Shown: positions 7,994 to 15,777 of the stretch, piece after piece | Numbering within the stretch: the stretch's first letter is position 1 | Layout: the number at the start of each line of letters is the position of its first letter | From: Methylomonas sp. | GTDB taxonomy: Bacteria > Pseudomonadota > Gammaproteobacteria > Methylococcales > Methylomonadaceae | NCBI RefSeq assembly: GCF_023228165.1 | Contig: NZ_JALOBS010000002.1 | Location: forward strand, 186,001 to 250,000 | Length of the DNA stretch: 64,000 nucleotides | Direction of reading: 5' to 3' | Made by a program: the position numbers and the translations under genes | The notes under the pieces: generated by a model | What the model saw: the letters and a program-made list of their open reading frames with translations, nothing else | Databases searched by the model: none | What the model was told of the DNA's origin: nothing

Positions 7994-8772
7994 TGACCCA
8001 CACCGCCCGCAAACGTTTCGGCCAGAATTTTCTGCAAGACCACCGCGTCATCAGCGATATTCTGGATTACGCTCATCCGCAAGCCGGGGAACATTGGGTG
8101 GAGATCGGCCCTGGTCTCGGGGCGCTCACCAAGCCTTTATTGAGCTCGGGCGTCACACTCGATGTGGTGGAACTGGACCGCGATCTCGTCGCCCATCTGC
8201 AAAAACAATTCGCCGGCAACAATCGACTCAGCATACACAGTGCCGATGCACTAAAATTCGACTTCAATGCCTTGGCGACAGCCGGCCAAAAGCTGCGGGT
8301 GATCGGCAACCTGCCTTACAACATCTCCACGCCGCTGATGTTTCATTTGCTGGAAACCACCGCTTGCGTGGAAGACATGCATTTCATGCTGCAAAAAGAA
8401 GTGGTGAACCGGATTTGCGCCGAACCCGGCAGCAAAAAATACGGCCGCCTCAGCGTGATGATGCAATATTTTTGCGAAACCGAATGGCTGTTCGACGTGC
8501 CGCCGGAAAGTTTCGACCCGGCACCGAAGGTCATGTCGGCCATCGTGCGCCTGGTGCCGCACCAAAAGCCACCGGTTGAGATTGAGGATTTTCAGCATTT
8601 CAGTCAACTGGTCACCCAGGCATTCTCGCAACGCCGCAAAACCCTGCGCAATTCGTTGAAAAACTTTATCAGCGAAGACGAGATAGCGGCATTGGGGATT
8701 GATGCCAATTTACGGGCTGAATCGGTGTCGTTGGGGGAATTTGCTTTGCTTAGTCGGCATAGTCAGCCTTAG
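7993..8772 (+). CDS. rsmA: 16S rRNA dimethyladenosine transferase RsmA (KsgA)
   Basis: A 259-aa SAM-dependent enzyme that dimethylates two adjacent adenines near the 3' end of 16S rRNA. Visible motifs are KRFGQNFLQD at the start, the SAM-binding EIGPGLGALT, the catalytic NLPYNIS and the conserved QAFSQRRKTLRNSL near the C-terminus. It is coupled to pdxA by a TAATG overlap. It is the last recognisable housekeeping gene before the repeat-rich zone. Confidence 0.96.
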   Translation: MTHTARKRFGQNFLQDHRVISDILDYAHPQAGEHWVEIGPGLGALTKPLLSSGVTLDVVELDRDLVAHLQKQFAGNNRLSIHSADALKFDFNALATAGQKLRVIGNLPYNISTPLMFHLLETTACVEDMHFMLQKEVVNRICAEPGSKKYGRLSVMMQYFCETEWLFDVPPESFDPAPKVMSAIVRLVPHQKPPVEIEDFQHFSQLVTQAFSQRRKTLRNSLKNFISEDEIAALGIDANLRAESVSLGEFALLSRHSQP

Positions 8773-8823
8773 GGGGCAATCTACGGGCAACTGCCGTAAC
8801 CTAATTTGGAGGATTTTGATTAA

Positions 8824-9144
8824 GGGTGTCGCTGTCGCGACGGGTGATTTAAAGTCGGTTCCCGCACCGACAGGCGGGATACTTTTCTTTGCTTGTCCAA
8901 AGAAAAGTACCCAAAAGAAACGACCCCCGGATTCCGCCAAAATCACTCGACACATCCATGTGCCTCGCCCTGCGGGTGCGGTGCATGCAAATCGGCTATC
9001 CTGCCGATTTGTCCTGCGCTTCTCGCTTTTGACGAGGGTTTTCGAAGGACCATCCCTGGCCCTGCGAAAACGACCGGCATCCATGCCGCTCCCCTGCGGG
9101 CCTATTTCGCCAAAAGCTGCGATGCTCGGGGCGGAATAACGGGA
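8824..9144 (+). repeat. dispersed hairpin-rich repeat, copy A
   Basis: About 320 bases that recur in inverted orientation at 10498-10812 and 11021-11352. The copy contains a 12-bp inverted repeat with a 6-base loop at 8880-8909 and a perfect 9-bp stem with a 6-base loop at 8988-9011. Open frames in it are not conserved between copies, so I do not call genes here. It fills most of the 517-base gap between rsmA and the HEPN-like gene; the rest of that gap (9145-9289) is AT-rich with nothing recognisable. Confidence 0.8.
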
Positions 9145-9289
9145 TACTCACCCGTCTTGGAATTAATATCAGTTAAATGAATTTATAAGTTCGATGTGAA
9201 ATTGTGTTGTAGGATAGTTTAGACAATAAGCCCCCTTGTTCTTAATCAATATATTTCTTTATTCAAAGTATTCCAACGAATTTAAGTAG

Positions 9290-9841
9290 ATGAATGTCAC
9301 AAAAATCCTTAATGATTTAATTAATTCTGCAAGCTGCGCAAAATCGCATTTTGAAGTTTATTGGACGTTGGTTAGCGATATTTCTCGGCCAAGATATATC
9401 AATACAATGAACGAGCATAATGATTTTTTTCGCACTACGATCAATGCCCACTACACAGCTTTTTTTGTTTATTTTGCGCACTTATATGACCCGAGAAGAG
9501 ATTCTTCTTCGATACCAAATTATTTAAAAGCGATTGACGCTCAATCTGATCCTTTGGTTTTTTCAGCACTTCAAAAAGATTACGAGAGATTAACGAATCG
9601 AGCAAAACCATTGCTTATAGGGCGCCATAAATCCGTTGCACATATTGATATCACGCTTACAGAAAAAGAAGTCTTTCAAGATTTACCCATATCTTGGAAT
9701 GAGATTCGAAGCGTTGTATACGATTCGGCGCTTTATGTAGCAAAACTTGCAGGAACTTCAGATTTAGGCAGTATTGGAATATGCCGTGATAATAGGCTTT
9801 CCGATTCCACTGCTCATCTACTAGCGACTTTATCTAAGTAA
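9290..9841 (+). CDS. HEPN/AbiU2-like domain protein
   Basis: A 183-aa all-helical, soluble protein. Its GRHKSVAHID segment near residue 110-120 gives an R-x5-H pattern like the catalytic motif of HEPN RNases, and the phrase resembles AbiU2-type HEPN proteins (NK..aHid). It is clearly more AT-rich than its neighbours, stands alone without an evident partner gene, and lies between a dispersed repeat and a REP/RAYT unit. All this points to horizontal arrival. An RNase, abortive-infection or toxin function is inferred from the motif; the family assignment is tentative. Confidence 0.55.
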   Translation: MNVTKILNDLINSASCAKSHFEVYWTLVSDISRPRYINTMNEHNDFFRTTINAHYTAFFVYFAHLYDPRRDSSSIPNYLKAIDAQSDPLVFSALQKDYERLTNRAKPLLIGRHKSVAHIDITLTEKEVFQDLPISWNEIRSVVYDSALYVAKLAGTSDLGSIGICRDNRLSDSTAHLLATLSK

Positions 9842-9842
9842 C

Positions 9843-9874
9843 GTAGGGTGGGCACATGCTTTTTGTGCCCACGC
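9843..9874 (+). repeat. REP hairpin, 5' flank of the RAYT gene
   Basis: A GTAGG head is followed by an imperfect palindrome built on GTGGGCACA and TTGTGCCCAC. This is the classic REP layout of tetranucleotide head plus hairpin. It begins 2 bases after the stop of the HEPN-like gene and could act as its transcript-end structure. Confidence 0.75.
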
Positions 9875-9926
9875 GGAAAATACCATAACGCTTGAATTAA
9901 CCCTCCCGAAATAACCACCGAAAAAA

Positions 9927-10439
9927 ATGTCCCGTTACCGCCGCTCTCAAACACCCGATGCAACGTATTTCTTCACGGTGGTGACCTATCGGCAACAAGC
10001 AATTTTATGCGATGCGGCGGTGCGCGCCAAACGTCCGTTTACCATCAATGCATGGGTGTTGCTGCCGGATCATTTGCATGCTATCTGGACTTTGCCGCTC
10101 GGCGACGCGGACTTTGCCACGCGTTGGGCGGTGATCAAACGGCAGGTGGGTGTGGTTTGTGCAATTGAATATCGGCGAGCCGATTGGATTAACCATTCGA
10201 AACAAAAACATCGGGAATCGACGCTATGGCAGCGCGGGTATTGGGAGCACCAAATCCGGGACGAAAACGATTTCGAACGGCATATGGATTATATTCATTT
10301 CAATCCGGTCAAACACGAGGTTTGTAAACAGGTCAGAGAATGGCCTTATTCGACTTTTCATCGTTATGTGAAACAAGGGGTTTATCCATTGGATTGGGGA
10401 AGTGCTAACGTGGATGATAATTTAGTTGCGGATGAATGA
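9927..10439 (+). CDS. REP-associated tyrosine transposase (RAYT)
   Basis: A 170-aa Y1/HUH-type nuclease that recognises REP hairpins. It shows the N-terminal YRRSQTPDATYFFTVVTY, the HUH motif in LLPDHLHAIW, and the family's C-terminal block DYIHFNPVKHE..WPYSTFHRY with the likely catalytic tyrosine (Tyr near residue 122). Compared with the RAYTs I remember, about 17-20 residues seem to be missing between CDAAVRA and KRPFTINAW. It sits between two inverted REP hairpins that share the GTAGG head, making a REPtron. Activity is uncertain because of the missing segment. Confidence 0.88.
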   Translation: MSRYRRSQTPDATYFFTVVTYRQQAILCDAAVRAKRPFTINAWVLLPDHLHAIWTLPLGDADFATRWAVIKRQVGVVCAIEYRRADWINHSKQKHRESTLWQRGYWEHQIRDENDFERHMDYIHFNPVKHEVCKQVREWPYSTFHRYVKQGVYPLDWGSANVDDNLVADE

Positions 10440-10445
10440 CGGTTC

Positions 10446-10477
10446 GCGTGGGCACGAAAAAGCCGTGCCCACCCTAC
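10446..10477 (-). repeat. REP hairpin, 3' flank of the RAYT gene
   Basis: Reads on the minus strand as GTAGG head plus GTGGGCACG/CGTGCCCAC hairpin, the inverse of the element at 9843-9874. The two bracket the RAYT gene as an inverted pair. It begins 7 bases after the RAYT stop. Confidence 0.75.
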
Positions 10478-10497
10478 GAATTCAGGATGGTTTATTT

Positions 10498-10812
10498 CCC
10501 GTTATTCCGCCCCGAGCATCGCAGCTCTTGTGCCCTTTGGGTATTTGGCGAATTGGGCCCGCAGGGGAGCGGCAGGAAGCCGCTCGTTTTCGCAGGGCCA
10601 GGGATAGCCCTTCCAAAGCCCTCGCCAAAAGCGAGAAGCGCAGGATCAAGGCAGAATCCGGGTGTCGTTTCTTTTGGATACTTTTCTTTCGACTGCATGG
10701 ATGCAGAAGGTAGAGCAACGCATGGAGCAGTTGCCGAGGACAAGCAAAGAAAAGTATCCCGCCCGTCGGTGCGGGAACCGACTTTAAACACCCCGTCGCG
10801 ATAGCGACACCT
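10498..10812 (-). repeat. dispersed hairpin-rich repeat, copy B
   Basis: Reverse-orientation copy of the element at 8824-9144, matching from the GGGGCGGAATAACGGG end through the AAAGTCGGTTCCCGCACCGAC end. The 14-bp stem GGATACTTTTCTTT / AAAGAAAAGTATCC is kept, but its loop carries an insertion of some 50 bases. The AGGATA-loop hairpin of copies A and C has been lost. Similarity with copy C continues about 55 bases beyond the repeat, to roughly 10870, so B and C look like a local duplication. Confidence 0.78.
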
Positions 10813-10869
10813 CTTAAACAAAAACCCTTCGCCCCACCAAAGACACTTTCATACAAAACCAACAGCCAA

Positions 10870-10960
10870 GTAGGTCACGTTGCCGCAATAGCGGTTACGT
10901 GACACTCGAAGTCATGGTCCCAAAATTTGTCAGGGAACGCTATCGCGCACCCTGACCTAC
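10870..10960. repeat. inverted pair of REP elements (BIME-like)
   Basis: At 10870-10903 a GTAGG head precedes a GTCACGT..ACGTGAC hairpin. At 10929-10960, read on the minus strand, a GTAGG head precedes a GTCAGGG..CCCTGAC hairpin. The opposing pair with a short spacer is the arrangement expected for a bacterial interspersed mosaic element, presumably mobilised by the RAYT upstream. Confidence 0.65.
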
Positions 10961-11020
10961 ACGACTAGCCACAACAACCAATAGACAAATTGTTGAACTA
11001 CTTTGGCGGGGTTCCCCCCT

Positions 11021-11352
11021 TTATTCCGCCCCGAGCATCGCAGCTCTTGTGCCCTTTGGGTATTTGGCGAATTTGGCCCGATAGGGGAGCGGCAGGAAGC
11101 CGCTCGTTTTCGCAGGGTCAGGGACGGCTCTTCGAAAACCCTCGTCAAAAGCAAGAAGCGCAGGACAAATCGGCAGGATAGCCGATTTGCATGCATCGCA
11201 CCCGAAGGGCGAGGCACATGGATTTGTCGAGTGATTTTGGCGGAATCCGGGTCGCCTTTTCTTTGGATACTTTCTTTTGGCGAAACAAAAGAAAGTATCG
11301 CGGCTGTCGGTCCGAGAACCGACTTTAAATAACCCGTCTCGCTAGCGACACC
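11021..11352 (-). repeat. dispersed hairpin-rich repeat, copy C
   Basis: Second inverse-oriented copy. It has a perfect 14-bp stem with a 6-base loop at 11266-11299, whose arms differ from copy A by compensating changes. It also keeps the hairpin with the AGGATA loop (CAAATCGGC arms) seen in copy A. It lies about 200 bases upstream of adk. The remaining bases to 11549 contain the adk leader, with no gene seen. Confidence 0.8.
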
Positions 11353-11549
11353 TCATACACAAAAGCCTACGCCCCATCAAAGACTCCCGTATACAAAACC
11401 AAACACCAAAAACCAACATTTAACGGCATTCCTATAAGGTTTGCGCTAAAATGCCCGGTTTTTTAACGGCTTCCGCAGACATACCCTCGCGGATACCAAA
11501 CTATTAAATAGACGGCAAAAGCCGCATTGACGCCCCGGAGTTAAAAACT

Positions 11550-12188
11550 ATGCGTATCATCCTGTTAGGAAGTCCCGGTTCGGGTAAAGGCACACAAGCC
11601 CAGTTCATTACCGAAAAGTTTGCCATTCCGCAAATTTCCACCGGTGACATGCTGCGAGCCGCGGTACGCGCGGGTACTCCACTCGGAATCGAGGCCAAAA
11701 AAGTCATGGATGCCGGCGGCTTGGTGTCGGATGACATCATTTTGGGCTTGATCAAAGAACGCATCGCCCAGGACGATTGCCAAAACGGCTATTTATTGGA
11801 CGGCTTTCCGCGAACTATCGCCCAGGCTGAAGGTCTGGAGAAAATGGGCGTGGAACTGGACTATGTCGTCGAGATTGCCGTGGACGATGACGAAATCATC
11901 AAACGCATGAGCGGCAGACGCGTGCACATGGCCTCCGGCCGCAGTTATCACGTGGCATTCAATCCACCGAAAACCGCGGGCGTCGACGACCTAACCGGCG
12001 AGCCTTTGATTCAACGCGACGACGACACCGAAGAAACCGTGCGTAAACGCCTGAACGTTTATCACGAACAAACCAAACCGCTGGTCGGTTTCTATTCAGC
12101 GCCAGGCCAGAAAGCCAAATTCGCCAGCATCGCGGGCGTCGGCTCGGTCGGTGACATTACCGCTAAAGTATTCGCGGTGTTGAATTAA
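11550..12188 (+). CDS. adk: adenylate kinase
   Basis: A 212-aa cytoplasmic enzyme converting ATP + AMP to 2 ADP. It has the P-loop GSPGSGKGTQA at residues 7-17, the AMP-binding STGDMLRAAV, the DGFPRTIAQAE segment and the lid GRRVHMASGRSYH. The lid lacks the four zinc-binding cysteines, as is usual for Gram-negative enzymes. A GGAG site lies upstream of ATG 11550. It is unusual in being preceded by a long repeat-filled intergenic stretch. Confidence 0.97.
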   Translation: MRIILLGSPGSGKGTQAQFITEKFAIPQISTGDMLRAAVRAGTPLGIEAKKVMDAGGLVSDDIILGLIKERIAQDDCQNGYLLDGFPRTIAQAEGLEKMGVELDYVVEIAVDDDEIIKRMSGRRVHMASGRSYHVAFNPPKTAGVDDLTGEPLIQRDDDTEETVRKRLNVYHEQTKPLVGFYSAPGQKAKFASIAGVGSVGDITAKVFAVLN

Positions 12189-12194
12189 ACCATC

Positions 12195-12246
12195 GTAGGG
12201 TACGCATCGCGTACCTTTAGCTTTCGGTACGCAATGCGTACCCTAC
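12195..12246. repeat. inverted REP pair between adk and leuC
   Basis: GTAGGGTACGCATCGCGTACC is followed after a short spacer by its inverse ending CCCTAC, so each half carries the GTAGG head and its own short hairpin. It starts 6 bases after the adk stop and ends 18 bases before leuC. It could fold as one long hairpin and affect adk/leuC transcript stability. Confidence 0.7.
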
Positions 12247-12264
12247 ACCTAAAGAGAAACCAAT

Positions 12265-13674
12265 ATGGCAGGCAAAACCTTATACGACAAACTGTGGGAC
12301 GATCACGTCGTGCATACCGAAGACGACGGCTCGTGCTTGATTTATATCGACAGACAATTGCTGCACGAAGTGACTTCACCGCAAGCCTTCGAAGGCTTGC
12401 GTTTATCCGGCCGCCATCCTTGGCGCATCGCCCGCAACCTGGCGGTAGCGGATCACAACATCCCAACCACAGATCGTGCCAACGGTATTGCCGATCCCGT
12501 TTCACGTTTACAAGTTGAAACCCTGGAAAGCAATTGTAAGGAATTCGGCATCACCGAGTTCCATATGAGCGATATTCGGCAAGGTATCGTACACGTGGTC
12601 GGCCCGGAACAAGGCGCCACCCTGCCCGGCATGACCGTGGTGTGCGGCGACTCGCATACATCCACCCACGGCGCTTCCGCGGCCTTGGCGTTCGGCATCG
12701 GCACATCGGAAGTCGAACATGCCTTGGCTACCCAATGCCTGGTACAGAAAAAAGCCAAAAATATGTTGATCAAAGTCAACGGCAAGGCCGGTCCTGGCGT
12801 TACCGCCAAAGACATCGTGCTGGCCATTATCGGCAAAATTGGTACGGCGGGCGGCACAGGCTACACCATCGAATTCGGTGGGGAGGCAATTCGCGCATTG
12901 TCCATGGAAGGCCGCATGACGGTCTGCAACATGGCCATCGAAGCCGGCGCTCGCGCGGGTTTAATCGCCTGCGACGAAACCACCATGGATTTTTATCACG
13001 GCCGCCCCTATGCGCCTAAAGGCGACGACTGGAACATGGCGGTACGCTACTGGCAAAAACTGCATTCCGATGCCGATGCCAAATTTGACAAAGTTGTCGA
13101 ATTCAACGCAGCCGACATCAAACCGCAAGTCAGCTGGGGCACTTCGCCCGAAATGGTATTGCCGGTCGATGCCAACGTGCCCGATCCCGCGCAAGAAGCA
13201 GACCCGGTTAAACGCCAAGGCATAGAACGCGCATTGCAGTACATGGGTTTGCAGGCAGGGCAGAAAATCACCGACATCAGATTGGATAAAGTCTTTATCG
13301 GCTCCTGCACCAATTCGCGGATCGAGGATTTGCGGGCCGCCGCAGCGGTTGTCAAAGGCCGGAAGAAAGCCGACTCCGTTAAACAAGTATTGATCGTACC
13401 GGGCTCCGGTTTGATCAAGCAACAAGCCGAAGCGGAAGGTCTGGATAAAATCTTCACCGCCGCCAACTTCGAATGGCGCGAACCGGGCTGCTCCATGTGT
13501 TTGGCCATGAACGCCGACCGTCTGGAAGCCGGTGAGCATTGCGCCTCCACCTCAAACCGCAATTTCGAGGGCCGCCAAGGTTACGGCGGACGCACCCATT
13601 TGGTCAGCCCTGCCATGGCAGCCGCCGCCGCAATTGCCGGCCACTTTGTCAATATCGCAGAAGAAGGAGCATAA
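12265..13674 (+). CDS. leuC: 3-isopropylmalate dehydratase large subunit
   Basis: A 469-aa aconitase-family subunit that, with LeuD, isomerises 2-isopropylmalate to 3-isopropylmalate in leucine synthesis. The [4Fe-4S] ligands are visible in GSCTNSRIEDL and GCSMCLAMN. GDSHTSTHGA and SNRNFEGRQG are further family signatures. Length is normal. An AGAGAAACC stretch precedes the ATG. It is separated from leuD by an unusual tandem-repeat reading frame that begins one base after its stop. Confidence 0.97.
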   Translation: MAGKTLYDKLWDDHVVHTEDDGSCLIYIDRQLLHEVTSPQAFEGLRLSGRHPWRIARNLAVADHNIPTTDRANGIADPVSRLQVETLESNCKEFGITEFHMSDIRQGIVHVVGPEQGATLPGMTVVCGDSHTSTHGASAALAFGIGTSEVEHALATQCLVQKKAKNMLIKVNGKAGPGVTAKDIVLAIIGKIGTAGGTGYTIEFGGEAIRALSMEGRMTVCNMAIEAGARAGLIACDETTMDFYHGRPYAPKGDDWNMAVRYWQKLHSDADAKFDKVVEFNAADIKPQVSWGTSPEMVLPVDANVPDPAQEADPVKRQGIERALQYMGLQAGQKITDIRLDKVFIGSCTNSRIEDLRAAAAVVKGRKKADSVKQVLIVPGSGLIKQQAEAEGLDKIFTAANFEWREPGCSMCLAMNADRLEAGEHCASTSNRNFEGRQGYGGRTHLVSPAMAAAAAIAGHFVNIAEEGA

Positions 13675-13675
13675 A

Positions 13676-14037
13676 ATGACAAAAAGACAGGATAGGATTT
13701 TTGCACTGCCAACGGCAGCCCGTCAGGGTACCGCAAGTAGATTCGGAATGACAAAATTGCAGGATAGCAATTTTGCACCGCCAACGGCAGCCCGTCAGGG
13801 TACCGCAAGTAGATTCGGAATGACAAAATTGCAGGATAGCAATTTTGCACCGCCAACGGCAGCCCGTCAGGGTACCGCAAGTAGATTCGGAATGACAAAA
13901 TTGCAGGATAGCAATTTTGCACCGCCAACGGCGGCCCGTCAGGGTACCGCAAGTAGATTCGGAATGACAAAATTGCAGGATAGCAATTTTGCACCGCCAA
14001 CGGCGGCCCGTCAGGGTGCCGCACAGGGAGGTGCGGC
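13676..14037 (+). repeat. 72-bp tandem repeat, five copies
   Basis: Units begin at 13676, 13748, 13820, 13892 and 13964. Units 2-4 are nearly identical, and unit 1 and the end of unit 5 are diverged. Each of units 2-5 contains a perfect 9-bp stem, CAAAATTGC and GCAATTTTG, around the loop AGGATA (13752-13775 in unit 2). The end of unit 5 aligns with the leuD ribosome site and start with a 2-base shift. Confidence 0.95.
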
Positions 14038-14041
14038 ATGA
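13676..14041 (+). CDS. in-frame tandem-repeat ORF between leuC and leuD
   Basis: An open frame of 121 codons made almost entirely of five copies of a 24-residue unit (MTKLQDSNFAPPTAARQG then TASRFG). It starts at ATG 13676, one base after the leuC stop and 8-9 bases after an AAGGAG site, and its TGA overlaps the leuD ATG as ATGA. Whether the peptide is made or matters is unknown. The open frame may simply follow from a 72-bp unit without stops. If translated, it would carry ribosomes from leuC to leuD. No domain, signal or membrane helix is seen. Confidence 0.4.
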   Translation: MTKRQDRIFALPTAARQGTASRFGMTKLQDSNFAPPTAARQGTASRFGMTKLQDSNFAPPTAARQGTASRFGMTKLQDSNFAPPTAARQGTASRFGMTKLQDSNFAPPTAARQGAAQGGAA

Positions 14042-14676
14042 GAGCATTCACCACTTTGACCGCACTGGTTGCGCCGTTGGATAGAGCCAATATCGACACC
14101 GACGCCATCATCCCCAAGCAATTTTTAAAATCCATTCGCCGTGCCGGTTTCGGCCCGTATTTGTTCGACGAATGGCGTTATCTGGATCACGGCGAGCCGG
14201 AAATGGATTGCACAAACCGCCCGCTGAACCAGGAGTTTGTGCTGAACAAACCGCAATACAAGGGCGCGCAAATTCTGCTGACCCGAGAAAACTTCGGCTG
14301 CGGCTCCTCCCGTGAGCATGCGCCGTGGGCGCTGGAAGATTATGGCTTCCGGGCCATCATCGCTCCCAGCTTTGCCGATATCTTTTTTAACAACTGTTTT
14401 AAAAACGGTATTTTGCCTATCGTGCTGCCGGCGGAAAGCGTTGACCGCTTATTCAACGAAATGGCTGACGGTTACCAGCTGACCATCGACTTGCAAGCTC
14501 AAACCATCACGACGCCCAGCGGCCAAAACATCGGCTTCAGTGTGGACGAAAATCGCCGCCACCGCTTGTTAAATGGTTTGGACGACATTGCGTTGTCGTT
14601 GCAGCATGCCGACAAGATCAAAGCCTATGAGGCCGAGCGTGCCAAACGCGCGCCGTGGCTGTTTAAAGAAGCATAA
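14038..14676 (+). CDS. leuD: 3-isopropylmalate dehydratase small subunit
   Basis: A 212-aa partner of LeuC. Characteristic segments are ANIDTDAIIPKQFLK near residue 20, NFGCGSSREHAPWAL near residue 85 and FFNNCFKNGILPI near residue 120. GGGAGG 7-12 bases before the ATG is a good ribosome site, and the start also overlaps the stop of the repeat ORF. It is followed by leuB after 16 bases. Confidence 0.97.
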   Translation: MRAFTTLTALVAPLDRANIDTDAIIPKQFLKSIRRAGFGPYLFDEWRYLDHGEPEMDCTNRPLNQEFVLNKPQYKGAQILLTRENFGCGSSREHAPWALEDYGFRAIIAPSFADIFFNNCFKNGILPIVLPAESVDRLFNEMADGYQLTIDLQAQTITTPSGQNIGFSVDENRRHRLLNGLDDIALSLQHADKIKAYEAERAKRAPWLFKEA

Positions 14677-14692
14677 ATGAATAGGTAGCAGC

Positions 14693-15772
14693 ATGGCAAA
14701 AAAAATCGCCGTTTTAGCGGGTGACGGGATCGGCCCGGAAATTGTCGCGGAAGCCGTTAAGGTATTGAGGTTTTTGAATACCGACATGAACCTGGGTCTG
14801 GTATTCGAAAATGCGCTGATCGGCGGTGCGGCTTACGACGCTTTCGGCACCCCTTTGCCGCAAACCACTCTGAACCTGTGCAAAAATTCGGATGCGGTAT
14901 TGCTGGGTGCTGTGGGCGGCCCAAAATGGGAACCGTTACCGCACGCGGTTCGGCCAGAACGCGGCTTGCTGGGCGTACGTTCCGAACTGAATCTGTTTTC
15001 GAATCTGAGACCGGCGATTTTGTACCCGCAACTGGCCGAGGCCAGCCCTCTAAAACCTGACGTGGTATCGGGTCTGGATATCATGATTGTGCGCGAATTA
15101 ACCGGCGGCATTTACTTCGGCCAACCGCGCGGGATAAGGTTACTGGAAAACGGCGAGCAGCAAGGTTTCAACACCTTGGTGTATTGCGAGTCGGAAATCC
15201 GCCGTATTGCTCATTCCGCATTCAAAACCGCCCAAAAACGTCATAACAAACTATGCTCGGTGGATAAGGCCAATGTGCTGGAAGTCACCGAACTCTGGCG
15301 GAAGGTGGTAACCGAGGTCGGCAAGGAATACCCCGCCGTGCAATTAAGCCACATGTATGTCGATAACGCTTCGATGCAATTAGTGCGAGCACCCAAACAG
15401 TTTGATGTCATAGTCACGACTAACATGTTCGGCGATATTTTGTCGGATACGGCGGCCATGCTGACCGGTTCGATCGGCATGTTGCCGTCCGCATCGCTGG
15501 ATGCCAACGGCAAGGGCATGTACGAACCGATACACGGATCGGCGCCGGACATTACCGGCCAGGGAATTGCCAATCCGCTGGCCACCATTTTGTCGGTAGC
15601 CATGATGTTGCGTTATACCTTTAACGAGACCGCGGCGGCCGAGCGTATTGAACAAGCCGTCAATCGTGCACTGGATTCCGGTGTTCGAACCGCGGATATT
15701 TACTCGGAAGGCAAGACTCAAGTCAGCACCTCCGGCATGGGCGATGCCGTACTCAATGCTTTAAAAGGATAA
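14693..15772 (+). CDS. leuB: 3-isopropylmalate dehydrogenase
   Basis: A 359-aa NAD-dependent enzyme that oxidatively decarboxylates 3-isopropylmalate, the third step of leucine synthesis. It shows IAVLAGDGIGPEI at the start, VRELTGGIYFG and the nucleotide-binding HGSAPDITGQGIANP near residue 280. It completes the leuC-leuD-leuB set and leads into asd with a 5-base gap. Confidence 0.97.
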   Translation: MAKKIAVLAGDGIGPEIVAEAVKVLRFLNTDMNLGLVFENALIGGAAYDAFGTPLPQTTLNLCKNSDAVLLGAVGGPKWEPLPHAVRPERGLLGVRSELNLFSNLRPAILYPQLAEASPLKPDVVSGLDIMIVRELTGGIYFGQPRGIRLLENGEQQGFNTLVYCESEIRRIAHSAFKTAQKRHNKLCSVDKANVLEVTELWRKVVTEVGKEYPAVQLSHMYVDNASMQLVRAPKQFDVIVTTNMFGDILSDTAAMLTGSIGMLPSASLDANGKGMYEPIHGSAPDITGQGIANPLATILSVAMMLRYTFNETAAAERIEQAVNRALDSGVRTADIYSEGKTQVSTSGMGDAVLNALKG

Positions 15773-15777
15773 ACCCT

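Noticed and set aside
8710..9180. Overlapping frames of 95-146 codons on both strands within repeat copy A
   Set aside because: They are not conserved as proteins in copies B and C, where indels break them, while the hairpins are kept.
10426..11332. Frames of 86-126 codons within repeat copies B and C
   Set aside because: Same reason: proteins differ by frameshifts between copies and lack ribosome sites.
13676..14037. Regular repeats that could be taken for a CRISPR array
   Set aside because: The 72-bp units are contiguous and nearly identical over their whole length, with no unique spacers and no cas genes.
13581..14135. Long minus-strand frame through the leuC-leuD repeat
   Set aside because: It arises because the 72-bp unit is open in several frames; it has no ribosome site and lies antisense to leuC and leuD.
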